The position numbers and the translations under genes are program-made. The notes under the pieces were generated by a model. That model saw only the letters and a list, made by a program, of their open reading frames with translations. It had not been told where the DNA came from and did no database searches. From Primorskyibacter flagellatus (lineage in GTDB: Bacteria; Pseudomonadota; Alphaproteobacteria; Rhodobacterales; Rhodobacteraceae), in NCBI RefSeq assembly GCF_014638275.1, contig NZ_BMFJ01000004.1, positions 1-64,000 of the forward strand: 64,000 bases of DNA. The letters run 5' to 3'. This document shows positions 40,843-49,706 of this stretch, one piece after another; the first letter of the stretch is position 1, and every line of letters starts with the position of its first letter.

Positions 40843-42348
40843 ATGGAAACATCAGACATCATCCCGTCGCGCCCCTTCGATGACCTCTCTGCGGAGGACT
40901 GGCTTGCCCGCGTGGCTGACCGCAACCTGATCGACGGGGATCTGACCCCCGGACCTGCCACGCTGGACGTGATGGAACCGGCGCAGATGCGGCGGCTGGC
41001 CGGCACGCCGGCGTCGGGCGAAGACGAGGTGGCCGCAGCGGTCGGGGCGGCCCGCGCGGCGCTGCCCCACTGGGCCACGACAAACGCCAGACAGCGCGGA
41101 CGGCTTTTGGCCAAAGCCGCGCGCGAAATAACCGCCTGTTCCGAAGCCATCGCCCGGCTTCTGGCGCGCGAAACCGGCAAGGCGCTGGCCACGGAATGCC
41201 GGGGCGAACTGGCCGTGGCCGCCGACCTGCTGGAATTCTACGGCGGCCTTGCGCCGGAGCTGAAGGGCGAAACCGTACCCTTCGACCCCTCCGTATTTGC
41301 CACGACGACCCGCGAACCACTCGGCGTCGTCGCGGCCATCGTGCCCTGGAATGTCCCGCTGGTCCTGACCATGCTCAAGATCGCTCCGGCCCTGGTGGCC
41401 GGGAATACCGTGGTCGTGAAAGCCTCCGAAGAAGCGCCGTTTGCCACACTTGCCTGCGCGGTCATCCTGAACAGGTTCCTTCCGGCCGGTGTGGTCAACG
41501 TCATCGTGGGCGAGGGGCCGTCCTGCGGTACGGCGCTCACCGCGCATCCCGACGTGGCCAAGATTACCTTCACCGGGTCCGAGGCCGCCGGCCGCAAGGT
41601 CTATGGCGAAGGTGCGAAACGTATCGTTCCGGTCTCGCTCGAACTTGGCGGCAAGAGCCCGATGATCGTCTGTGGGGACGCCGAACTCGACCGCGCCGTT
41701 GCCGGCGCGATTGCCGGGATGCGCTTTACCCGGCAGGGCCAGAGCTGCACGGCCGCGTCCCGCATCTACGTGCACGCCAGCCTTTACGACGCCTTCGTCT
41801 CGGACCTGTGCGGCCGGCTTGAAACCCTCCGGATCGGAGATCCGCTGGACGAAGCTACCGACGTCGGAACGATCATCAACACCCGCCAGAAGGCAACGAT
41901 CGAGCGCTACGTGAAACTGGCAGAGGCGTCCCCCGGCGCGCGGATCCTGCGGCTCGGCACTCTGCCCGAACCCGGTCCGGTGGCGCCCGATCTGTTCATG
42001 CAGCCGACACTGATCCTCGACCTTCCCGCCGACAACCCGGCGGCCTGCGAGGAAATCTTCGGCCCCGTCTGCGTCATCAGCAAGTGGGACGATTACGAGG
42101 AGGTTCTGGCAGCGGCCAATGCGTCGCCCTACGGGCTCGCGGCGACGGTCTGGACGGACAGCCTCTCCACGGCGCTGGACGCGACACGGCGCCTGAACGC
42201 CGGATATGTACAGGTGAACCAGAACCTGACGATCCAGCCCAACCTCAGCTATGGCGGATTCGGGGTCTCCGGGCTCGGGAAAGAGGCGACGCTCGAGGCG
42301 ATGCTGGAAAACTTCACCCGGAAGAAGACGATCGTCTTTGCCATGTGA
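40843..42348 (+). CDS. NAD(P)+ aldehyde dehydrogenase
   Basis: 501 residues from ATG 40843. Signatures: AAIVPWNVPLVLTMLKIAPALVAGNTVVVKASEEAP, ITFTGSEAAGRKV, general-base Glu in VSLELGGKSPMIV, and the nucleophilic Cys in RQGQSCTAASRIYV. An N-terminal extension of about 55 residues precedes the ALDH core. As the gene next to an omega-transaminase it most likely oxidises the aldehyde produced (for example sulfoacetaldehyde, malonate semialdehyde or 4-aminobutyrate-derived semialdehyde). Starts 69 bp after the MocR gene. Confidence 0.92.
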   Translation: METSDIIPSRPFDDLSAEDWLARVADRNLIDGDLTPGPATLDVMEPAQMRRLAGTPASGEDEVAAAVGAARAALPHWATTNARQRGRLLAKAAREITACSEAIARLLARETGKALATECRGELAVAADLLEFYGGLAPELKGETVPFDPSVFATTTREPLGVVAAIVPWNVPLVLTMLKIAPALVAGNTVVVKASEEAPFATLACAVILNRFLPAGVVNVIVGEGPSCGTALTAHPDVAKITFTGSEAAGRKVYGEGAKRIVPVSLELGGKSPMIVCGDAELDRAVAGAIAGMRFTRQGQSCTAASRIYVHASLYDAFVSDLCGRLETLRIGDPLDEATDVGTIINTRQKATIERYVKLAEASPGARILRLGTLPEPGPVAPDLFMQPTLILDLPADNPAACEEIFGPVCVISKWDDYEEVLAAANASPYGLAATVWTDSLSTALDATRRLNAGYVQVNQNLTIQPNLSYGGFGVSGLGKEATLEAMLENFTRKKTIVFAM

Positions 42349-42372
42349 CACAACCCGACACGAGGGTTCGGC

Positions 42373-43131
42373 ATGCCCCAATTTCCACTGCTGACGGACG
42401 CGGTCGCGATTGCCCTGATCGTCCTCGCATCCGCGGTTCTGCGCGGCCTCACCGGCTTCGGCTTCGCACTCACTGCTGTGCCTCTGCTGTCGCTTGTCCT
42501 GGAACCCGTACAGGCCGTGGCGCTGACCGTGCTGGTCCAGGCGGCGATCGGACTGCGCGATCTCCTGACCCACAAGGGTGAATGGGACGGGGCCATTCTG
42601 GCCCGGCTTGGCACAAGGGCGGTCCTGGGAACACCGATTGGTGTCCTGCTACTGCTTTGGGTCGATCCTGCTGTCGCCCGTCTGGCAATTGCAGCGCTGA
42701 TCGTCGCCGGATTGGTGCTCATGCTGCGATCGCCGACGACAGCTCCGAAACCGCCGGACCCGATGCTCGGCGTTGTCGTAGGGGCGGTCTCCGGCGTCTT
42801 CGGCGGTTTCGCGGCGATGCCGGGGCCGCCGGTCGTGGCGTACCTGCTGAACAGCGACATGCCGTCGGCACGGGTGCGCGTCTCGCTCATCATCTTCTTC
42901 TTCGCGACATCGGTGTTGACCGTCCCGGGCCTGGTCTGGGGCGGCGCCGTCACCGTCCATACAGTTGGCATGGCCCTGTGCCTGATACCCGTGACGATCG
43001 GCGGCACATGGGTCGGCCACCGGCTGTTTCTAAGCCTGGGTGACATCGGGTATCGCCGCATTGCGATCATGGTTCTGACCGGCACCGCCATCGCGGCCTC
43101 GATGCGCGGGCTCTCCGGTTTGTTGTATTGA
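42373..43131 (+). CDS. TauE/SafE family membrane permease
   Basis: 252 residues with about eight hydrophobic helices. TauE/SafE (DUF81) pattern: LRGLTGFGFALTAVPLLSLVLEPVQAVALTVLVQ and a second half GVVVGAVSGVFGGFAAMPGPPVVAYLLNS. Family members are proposed to export sulfite or sulfoacetate in sulfonate catabolism, though many have other substrates. Located 24 bp after the aldehyde dehydrogenase, so an export step for the acid end product or released sulfite fits. Confidence 0.9.
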   Translation: MPQFPLLTDAVAIALIVLASAVLRGLTGFGFALTAVPLLSLVLEPVQAVALTVLVQAAIGLRDLLTHKGEWDGAILARLGTRAVLGTPIGVLLLLWVDPAVARLAIAALIVAGLVLMLRSPTTAPKPPDPMLGVVVGAVSGVFGGFAAMPGPPVVAYLLNSDMPSARVRVSLIIFFFATSVLTVPGLVWGGAVTVHTVGMALCLIPVTIGGTWVGHRLFLSLGDIGYRRIAIMVLTGTAIAASMRGLSGLLY

Positions 43132-43137
43132 CCGAGA

Positions 43138-43159
43138 GCGCCCGAACGTCTGCGGGCGC
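43138..43159 (+). terminator. Possible hairpin after TauE/SafE gene
   Basis: GCGCCCG (43138-43144) and CGGGCGC (43153-43159) form a 7 bp perfect stem with an 8-base loop just after the permease stop. No T-run follows at once; weak. Confidence 0.35.
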
Positions 43160-43285
43160 ATAGCCAAGTCTTTCGGGTCGACCGTCTTTTTCCTCTGCGC
43201 AATAATTACATAATTCAAGTTATGCACCGAACGGTTCCCCACGGGGGCTCCCACATCTCCCGAAGCACAGGCCAACCTGACGTCA

Positions 43286-44845
43286 CTACACGGCGGCGCT
43301 GTCCAGTGACCGCCCCCCCGCCTTTTCGAAACACCGGCGCAGCATCGCGTCGACGTCCAGGATCATGACGCCGCCGTTGGCCGGGCTCTGGATGCAGCCG
43401 CAGATATCCTCGGCGATTTTCATGGTCGCGTCGCGCAGGTTCAGTGAGGTCATCTCGGCGACCTTGTTTTCGGTCGTGATGACGATCTCGTCGACCGTAT
43501 CGACGATGATCCCGTACTGGCTGCCGTCCTGACGAAAGATCAGCACCTTGTCGCCCATCCTGTCCGTGCCCGGCATGTCGTACAGCGTCCGCGGATTTAT
43601 GAGGCTGATGAGGTCGCCGCGGAGGTTCATGACTCCCTCAACGAATTCAATCGCATAAGGCGGCTGGAGCAGTGATTCAGGATAGTTGATGACCTCGCTG
43701 ACCTGCGATGTGTTCAGTGCGAAACGGCGGCCGAAACTGAAGACGATGAAGGTCATGCGGGCATGTGCCGACCGCTCTGCCCTGTCGGACACCGCCTTGT
43801 CTCCAGGTGGATGGACCTCCCTGCAGCGGCGCGCAGTGTCGGCGAGGATCGGGTCGCTTTTCAATGCGCCGTGGTCGAGAACCATGACGATATCGCTGTC
43901 CCTGCTCAGCAGGCAGCCCCTCACAACGTCGGCGCGTGGCAGGGCAAGCTTGGTGAACTGGAGGATTTCGTCCTGAAAACAGGTGATGATGCTGTCGATC
44001 GAATAGACCAGCAGGCCGATCGGTCCGCCCTCTGTCTCGATGATGAGCATTTTTCGCTTGGGCGGATAGGGGGTGCTGTCCCGTATGTCCGCGACATCCT
44101 TCATGAAGTTCCGGAAATCCGCGACCGGGATGATCGTGCCGCGCAGGTTGGCGATGCCGATGAAGCAGTCGTGGACGAGCAGTGATTCCATGATCTCCGG
44201 TGCATCCATGACGCGGTCGACGTGACGCAGATCGATGGCGCAGGTCGTGTGCCCGAACTGGAAGGAGAGACAGTTGAACCGGCGGCCGCGGGAACGGGCG
44301 GTCTCCTGCCTGTGATCCACAAGCGTCTCTCCGGTCGGGACCTTCTCAAGGTTCAGGATCTCGTAGGGATCGAGGATCTGTACGATCCGCTCCCCCTCCT
44401 CAAGCTTGAGAAGACCCTCGATCACCACGTCCTTGATCGCGCCATCGCGAGGGCGGAAATCCACGCGCGCGGCGTCCTGGACGTTCAGCACCTCTCCGGT
44501 GCGGTCGACGGTGAGACCGACGCAAAGGTCACCGTCTTCGACAATGGCTACCTTTCGCTCCGCGACCTCCCGATCCGGGTAGCCGAGCAACTGGCGCAGG
44601 TCGATGACCGGGATGATCCGTCCGCGCAGGTTGAACAGGCCCTGCATGAACGGCGGCGAAAGAGGTACAGGGGAAACGGTTGCAGGTTCGTTCACCACCT
44701 CCTTGATGACGCTGGCACCTAGCGCGAATTCGGTCTGGTCGAGCCAGAAGGACCCGTAGATCTTCTGCAACCCTGCCCTGTCTCGCCGTAGGGGTCCGTC
44801 GGGCTGCGGACGGGTTTCATCAGGTGTGATCTGCGGCAGGGTCAT
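43286..44845 (-). CDS. Triple-CheW-domain chemotaxis coupling protein
   Basis: 519 residues containing three successive CheW-like SH3-type domains, approximately 28-170, 185-345 and 365-510. Each carries the CheW landmark: LFNLRGRIIPVIDLRQLLG, IANLRGTIIPVADFRNF and VMNLRGDLISLINPRTLYD, and each has the ...VGLTVDRTGEVL / IGLLVYSIDSIIT / YGIIVDTVDEIV strand. CheW couples receptors to CheA; most are single-domain, about 150-170 residues. Three domains in one chain could cross-link receptor arrays. No CheA gene is in the window. Overlaps cheD by 4 bp. Confidence 0.9.
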   Translation of the reverse strand: MTLPQITPDETRPQPDGPLRRDRAGLQKIYGSFWLDQTEFALGASVIKEVVNEPATVSPVPLSPPFMQGLFNLRGRIIPVIDLRQLLGYPDREVAERKVAIVEDGDLCVGLTVDRTGEVLNVQDAARVDFRPRDGAIKDVVIEGLLKLEEGERIVQILDPYEILNLEKVPTGETLVDHRQETARSRGRRFNCLSFQFGHTTCAIDLRHVDRVMDAPEIMESLLVHDCFIGIANLRGTIIPVADFRNFMKDVADIRDSTPYPPKRKMLIIETEGGPIGLLVYSIDSIITCFQDEILQFTKLALPRADVVRGCLLSRDSDIVMVLDHGALKSDPILADTARRCREVHPPGDKAVSDRAERSAHARMTFIVFSFGRRFALNTSQVSEVINYPESLLQPPYAIEFVEGVMNLRGDLISLINPRTLYDMPGTDRMGDKVLIFRQDGSQYGIIVDTVDEIVITTENKVAEMTSLNLRDATMKIAEDICGCIQSPANGGVMILDVDAMLRRCFEKAGGRSLDSAAV

Positions 44846-45327
44846 CTCGTCCCTCCGATGCGCGGGATCTGCGAGATCTGGAACTCTCCGCTCGTGCAGT
44901 CGATGGTGACCTGACGGCCCAGAACGCCGCCGGTATCCTCGTAAATGTTGCGCAGCCCGAGCTGGCGAACCGCCCGGTAGGCACTGCTTGAATTCGTCGC
45001 GCCGACAAGCCGGGACGGGTCGGTGTCGGGCGGCATGGTCATGTTCGCGCCGCCGGCGACAATCACCTTGACGTGCTGGTAGTCGGGCGGCGCGATCTTC
45101 ATCAGCGACACCAGCGAATGCACGGCCTGATCCACGTGGCGGCCGTCGATCCTGTCCGTGACGCCGCCGGAATCACTTAGCAGACAATGTGCGAGACCGT
45201 AGGTTTCCCGGGCGGGACAGAGGAAACCGAGACCGACGCATGACCCGAGGATCGCCGTCAGGATCTGCCCGGGGCCGCCGGTCTTCACCTCGCCGATCTG
45301 GACGTGAAGCTTGGTCGCGATGGTCAT
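44842..45327 (-). CDS. cheD: Chemoreceptor glutamine deamidase CheD
   Basis: 161 residues. CheD catalytic elements: Cys30 in TAILGSCVGLGF and His47 in YGLAHCLLSDSG, followed by KVIVAGGANM and the C-terminal GVLGRQVTIDCTSGEFQISQIP. CheD deamidates glutamines in receptors to tune methylation sites. Overlaps cheR and the triple-CheW gene by 4 bp each, so the three are translated together. Confidence 0.93.
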   Translation of the reverse strand: MTIATKLHVQIGEVKTGGPGQILTAILGSCVGLGFLCPARETYGLAHCLLSDSGGVTDRIDGRHVDQAVHSLVSLMKIAPPDYQHVKVIVAGGANMTMPPDTDPSRLVGATNSSSAYRAVRQLGLRNIYEDTGGVLGRQVTIDCTSGEFQISQIPRIGGTR

Positions 45328-46154
45328 GCCGGCACCCCGGCGGTGCGGGCGACCGGGCGGTAGATAATCGGTTCCACCTGCTCGAAATCGGTTTCGATGA
45401 ACTTCAGGGATTCGCTTTCGCCGATGAACAGCACGCCTCCGGGATGCAGCAGGCGACGGACATGGCCAAGGATCCGTTCCTGGTCGGCCGGGGTGAAGTA
45501 GATCAGCACGTTGCGCAGGAAGACCACGTCGAACTGCGCGGTATTGGTCAGCGGTTCCAGCAGGTTGTGCTGGCGGAACCGGATGCGCGACCTGATCTGC
45601 GGTGCGACCTGCCAGCCCTCGTCGTCAGACCCGGTCATGTGGCGCGCGAACAGGTCGGGCTGGTCCGCGCGGAACCGGGCGACGGGGCGGCCACGGTACA
45701 CGCCTTCGGTGGCCACACCGATCACGCGGGAGGAGATGTCGGTGCCGAGCACGGCATAGTCGAAGCCCGGCGTGCGGGAGCGGGTCTCTTCAAGAAAGGT
45801 GCCTATTGTGTGCGCTTCTTCCCCGGTTGAGGCGGCGGCGGACCAGACGCGCATCGGGCGGCCATGTTTCGCGGCCAGGAAATCCGGGATGAAACTGTCG
45901 GTGAAATAGGTCCAGACCCGGGGCGTGCGGTAGAAATAGGTTTCGTTGGTCGTGACCCGGTTGGTCAGTTCCTGCCGCTCTGCTTCGTCCGCCGCGACGC
46001 GGGCGATATAGGTGCCATATTCGCTGAGGCCGAGGTCCCGCAAGCGGGGACGCAGGCGCGAGACAAGCAACGATTTGCGCGTCTCGCCGATGGTGATGCC
46101 GGTCTGATCGTAGACAATAGCGCGGAGTTTCGCGAAGTCGCCGTCGCTCATCAT
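45324..46154 (-). CDS. cheR: Chemotaxis protein methyltransferase CheR
   Basis: 276 residues from ATG 46154, which has GGAG 9 bases upstream; ATG 46169 would add five residues. CheR N-terminal helical domain (FAKLRAIVYDQTGITIGETRKSLLVSRLRPRL; VTTNETYFYR), then the SAM site RVWSAAASTGEEAHTIG and FLRNVLIYFTPADQERILGHVRRLLHPGGVLFIGESES. It methylates glutamates of chemoreceptors. Encoded directly after the receptor gene (43 bp gap). Confidence 0.94.
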   Translation of the reverse strand: MMSDGDFAKLRAIVYDQTGITIGETRKSLLVSRLRPRLRDLGLSEYGTYIARVAADEAERQELTNRVTTNETYFYRTPRVWTYFTDSFIPDFLAAKHGRPMRVWSAAASTGEEAHTIGTFLEETRSRTPGFDYAVLGTDISSRVIGVATEGVYRGRPVARFRADQPDLFARHMTGSDDEGWQVAPQIRSRIRFRQHNLLEPLTNTAQFDVVFLRNVLIYFTPADQERILGHVRRLLHPGGVLFIGESESLKFIETDFEQVEPIIYRPVARTAGVPA

Positions 46155-46197
46155 GCTGGGAAGCTCCATTCTGGGTCTTGGCCGTCCGGGACACCTG

Positions 46198-48483
46198 TCA
46201 CGCGTCGAGCTTTGCGATTTCCTTTGTCAGCCCCTCTGCCCCTGTCTTCAGGTTGTCTGTTGCCGCCGCGATGTTGTCCGAGGCGATGACCGACTGTTCG
46301 GAGGCGTCGACGATGCTCTGTATCGCCTCTGCCACGTCGCGGGCGGCGGTCTGCTGTTCGTTGGCGGCGACCGAGATTTGGGTGATGGATTCGGTCGTGT
46401 CGGAAATACCGGCGAGGATCTTGGTGAAGGCGGCGCCCGCCTCGCGCGAGACCTCGCTGCCTTGGGACACGCGCTTCACCGTCTCGTTGATCAGCTTGGT
46501 GATCTCCTTCGTGGCCTGGGAAGATCGTTCCGCCAGTTTGCGCACCTCGTCCGCGACGACGGAGAAGCCGAGCCCGTGTTCCCCGGCGCGCGCGGCCTCG
46601 ATCGCCGCGTTGAAGGCCAGGAGGTTGGTCTGGCTGGCGATTTCGCTGATGACCTTGACGATTTCATTGATTTCCTCCGAAGAGGCGTTGATCAGGTCCA
46701 TCGCCTCGATCGAGCGTTCGATCGCCTTCGCGCCGAGATCGGCCTCGTCCTTCGTGCGTTTCGCGATCTCGTCCGAAAGCCCGCTGTTCTGTGCGATGGA
46801 GTCGATGGAAGCGCTCAGTTCCTCGACCGAGGCGTTGATCTCCTCCGTGGTGCAGCCAAGTGTCTGGGACCCGGCGGCGACCTTCTGTGCCTGTTCCGCG
46901 ATGTCGGCGGACATGGTGCGGAATTCGTCGGCGATGCGGGACACGTTCTGTTCGACCGTCTTCTGCCCGGTGATGTCGATGGCGAATTTCACCACCTTGA
47001 ACGGTTTGCCACGCGCGTCGAGGATCGGGTTGTAGGAGGCGTTGATCCAGACCTCGCGCCCGTTCTTGCCAAGACGTCTGAACTGACCTGCGCTGATATC
47101 GCCGGCAGCGAGGTCCGACCAGAATGTCTGGTACTCCTTGCTCTGGACATAGTCGGTGTCGCAGAACATGCGGTGGTGCTTGCCGCGGATTTCGTCCAGC
47201 GAATAGCCGGTGGCGGCCAGGAAATTGTCGTTTGCGCTCAGGATGGTGCCGTCGAGCGTGAATTCGATCATCGCCTGCGCGCGGTTGATCGCGGCCATCC
47301 GGCCATCCTGTTCGGCGGTGCGGCGCTTCTCCTCCGTAATGTCGGAGGCGAACTTGACGACCTTGAAGGGGCGGCCACTGCCGTCGAGGATCGGATTGTA
47401 GGTGGCGTTGATCCAGACCTCGGTCCCATCCTTGGCAAAGCGCCGGAATTCACCGGTCTTGGGCTCTCCGTCGCGCAGGTCCTGCCAGAAAGCCTTGTAC
47501 GCCCCGCCGCCGACCTCGTCCGGATCGCAGAACATCCGGTGATGGCGGCCGGCGATTTCCTCCAGCGCGTATCCCATGACGCTCAGGAAGTTGTCGTTCG
47601 CGCTCAGTATCTTGCCGTCCAGATCGAATTCGATGGTCGCCTGGGACCGGTCCAGCGCCGCGAGGATTCCGGCGGTCTTGCGCTGATCCGTCACGTCCGC
47701 CCATTCCAGCACATTGCCGGCGAGGGCCCCTTCGGCGTCGACGATGCCATGCACGTCCAGCGTCAGCATGCGGTCGCCGAGGGTCAGGTCCGTCCGCAGC
47801 GGCAGGCCGTCGAGGTCGGAGAGCGCCCTGCCCTTGTGGCCCGTCGCCTTGAGGATCGCGTCGATCCGGGCACCGACAATCCTGTCCGGATCGAAGCCGG
47901 GCCAGAGTTCGGCGAAGGCCGCCGCGTTGCGGCTCAGCAGATCCAGCATCGCGGCATTGGCCTGGGTGACGGAGAGGTCGCGGTCCACGGTCATCAGCGC
48001 CACGGATGCGGTGTCGAAGCCCGTCGTGCGCGCGCTGTCCTGCGCCGCGCGGCGTGCCTCTTCGGTTACGTCGGTGGCAAAGACCATGACGCGGCAGGGC
48101 TTGCCCGCCGCGTCCGGAACCGGGACATAGCCTGAGCGGACGGTCAGCGCACGTCCCCCCTTGGCCAGCCGCGAAAAAGCGCCCTCGACCGTCTGGCCCA
48201 TGGCAAGCTGCATCCAGAGATCGCGGTCGTCGTCGGCACCGCTCTGGCCCGTATTGCACAGCATCCTGTGGCTGCGACCGCGCAGTTCCTCCGAACCGTA
48301 TCCGAAGATATCGAGGAAATTCTCGTTGACAGACAATATCTTGCCATCAAGATCGCATTCGGCCACCGCCTGCATGCGGTGGATTGCATCGGTCAGGCCG
48401 GTGTCGGGCGCAACGGCCACCTGATCCTCCGCAACCGCGGCAGGGGTATCGACGGCGATGTTGGTATTTTCCTTGGCGGTCAT
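46198..48483 (-). CDS. Soluble multi-PAS methyl-accepting chemotaxis protein
   Basis: 761 residues, no membrane segment or signal peptide. About four PAS domains (roughly 35-140, 155-270, 285-395, 405-515); the third and fourth are near duplicates ([27 protein letters not shown] and [27 protein letters not shown]). The C-terminal signalling domain has the hairpin tip [41 protein letters not shown]. No HAMP domain and no C-terminal CheR-docking pentapeptide (ends TKEIAKLDA). A cytosolic sensor of redox, oxygen or energy state is likely. First gene of the receptor-cheR-cheD-cheW3 operon. Confidence 0.94.
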   Translation of the reverse strand: MTAKENTNIAVDTPAAVAEDQVAVAPDTGLTDAIHRMQAVAECDLDGKILSVNENFLDIFGYGSEELRGRSHRMLCNTGQSGADDDRDLWMQLAMGQTVEGAFSRLAKGGRALTVRSGYVPVPDAAGKPCRVMVFATDVTEEARRAAQDSARTTGFDTASVALMTVDRDLSVTQANAAMLDLLSRNAAAFAELWPGFDPDRIVGARIDAILKATGHKGRALSDLDGLPLRTDLTLGDRMLTLDVHGIVDAEGALAGNVLEWADVTDQRKTAGILAALDRSQATIEFDLDGKILSANDNFLSVMGYALEEIAGRHHRMFCDPDEVGGGAYKAFWQDLRDGEPKTGEFRRFAKDGTEVWINATYNPILDGSGRPFKVVKFASDITEEKRRTAEQDGRMAAINRAQAMIEFTLDGTILSANDNFLAATGYSLDEIRGKHHRMFCDTDYVQSKEYQTFWSDLAAGDISAGQFRRLGKNGREVWINASYNPILDARGKPFKVVKFAIDITGQKTVEQNVSRIADEFRTMSADIAEQAQKVAAGSQTLGCTTEEINASVEELSASIDSIAQNSGLSDEIAKRTKDEADLGAKAIERSIEAMDLINASSEEINEIVKVISEIASQTNLLAFNAAIEAARAGEHGLGFSVVADEVRKLAERSSQATKEITKLINETVKRVSQGSEVSREAGAAFTKILAGISDTTESITQISVAANEQQTAARDVAEAIQSIVDASEQSVIASDNIAAATDNLKTGAEGLTKEIAKLDA

Positions 48484-48611
48484 GGCCCGGCCTCAAGTTG
48501 ACTCTGGTCTGCGGGCACCATTGGGCATGCGCCTTAACATGCGGTTACATGCGGCCCGGATCCCTCCGCCGCTTCGTTGCCAATTCGATCTAAAATGGCG
48601 CGTCCCGGCAG

Positions 48612-49706
48612 TCAGCCGTCCGCCGCGGGGGACCCGAGGTCCGGCGCGGGCGGCATCGAGGCCGTCATGCCGCGCAGCCGGACCGGAAAGGGGACGGCGG
48701 GTCCGCTGGCGGTTTCGGTGATCAGCCCGCGGGCGGCGAAATGGTCCGAGGCGGTCGCCTCGTTCACCGTCAGGACCGGGCTGGCGGGAACGTCGTGCGC
48801 CCCGAGCACCGCCATGGCCGCGTCGCGGGTCATCGGCGCAAGGGCCGTGGCGATGGCGGCGTTGATATCGCGCATGGCGTTCCGGCGCGCGGCGAGCCGG
48901 TCCCACTCCGCCCCCGCAAACCGCCCGAGGTCGAGCGCGCGGCAGAGATTCTTCCAGAAATGATCCTCCAGCGCGGCGACGGAAACCGCGCCGTCGCTGC
49001 AGGCAAAGACCCCGTAGGCCGGACGCACCAGCGCGACCTCCCGCTGGCCCTCCGGGTCGTCGATGCCGCGGTGGTTGTAGACCCCCCGCCGCGGGTTCAG
49101 CCAATGCGCCATGCAGTCGGTGATCGACAGGTCGATATACTGCCCCTCCCCCGTCCGCTCCCTCTGGAAGAGCGCGGCGAGGACAGAGGCAAGACCGTAG
49201 AGCCCGCCGCCCAGATCGGCGACCGGCAGGCCGAAGGTGTGGTCCGGCGGTCCGTCGGGCGTCCCGCAAAGCGCCGTCACCCCGGCCAGCGCAAGGTAGT
49301 TCAGGTCGTGTCCCGGTGCGGACACCATCGGGCCGGTCTGCCCGTAGCCGGAGAGGGAAATGTAGACCAGCCCCGGATTGACCGCCGCCATCGCCTCGTA
49401 CCCGAGGCCGAGCCGCGCCATCACGCCGGGCCGAAAGCCTTCGACCATGACATCGGCGGTGCGCACGATCTCCTCCGCCCGCGCGCGGTCGGCGCCGGAC
49501 TTGAGGTCGAGCGTGACCGACTCCTTGCCGCGATTGACGATCCCGAAGGTGCCGGGCTGGCTCTGGCGCAGCCCGTCGCCGCCGGGGCGTTCGATCTTGA
49601 TGACCCGCGCGCCCATCTCGGCCAGCGCGCCGGTCATGAAGGGCCCCGGCAGCAGTTCGGAGAAATCGGCGACGGTGATGCCGTGGAGAGGCTTCGGTCC
49701 GCTCAT
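48612..49706 (-). CDS. CaiB/BaiF class III CoA-transferase
   Basis: 364 residues. Family signatures: LHGITVADFSELLPGPFMTGALAEMGARVIKIERPGGD, NRGKESVTLDLKSG, VEGFRPGVMARLGLGYE, GYGQTGPMVSAPGHDLNYLALAG, and the catalytic Asp164 in LPVADLGGGLYG. It moves CoA to or from a small acid. ATGA overlap with the acyl-CoA synthetase gene, so the same operon handles ligation, transfer and dehydrogenation of one acid. The two CaiB-type proteins at 5618-7692 are distant relatives. Confidence 0.92.
   Translation of the reverse strand: MSGPKPLHGITVADFSELLPGPFMTGALAEMGARVIKIERPGGDGLRQSQPGTFGIVNRGKESVTLDLKSGADRARAEEIVRTADVMVEGFRPGVMARLGLGYEAMAAVNPGLVYISLSGYGQTGPMVSAPGHDLNYLALAGVTALCGTPDGPPDHTFGLPVADLGGGLYGLASVLAALFQRERTGEGQYIDLSITDCMAHWLNPRRGVYNHRGIDDPEGQREVALVRPAYGVFACSDGAVSVAALEDHFWKNLCRALDLGRFAGAEWDRLAARRNAMRDINAAIATALAPMTRDAAMAVLGAHDVPASPVLTVNEATASDHFAARGLITETASGPAVPFPVRLRGMTASMPPAPDLGSPAADG

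Noticed and set aside
43190..43285. Small AT-rich stretch after the permease as a possible small RNA or tRNA-like element
   Set aside because: Only short hairpins without a T-run or cloverleaf could be drawn; nothing supports an RNA gene.
46153..48135. 660-codon plus-strand frame across the chemoreceptor gene
   Set aside because: Antisense shadow of a protein with clear PAS and receptor signalling motifs; composition (Leu/Arg/Gly/Asp-rich, no motifs) is typical of GC-rich antisense frames.
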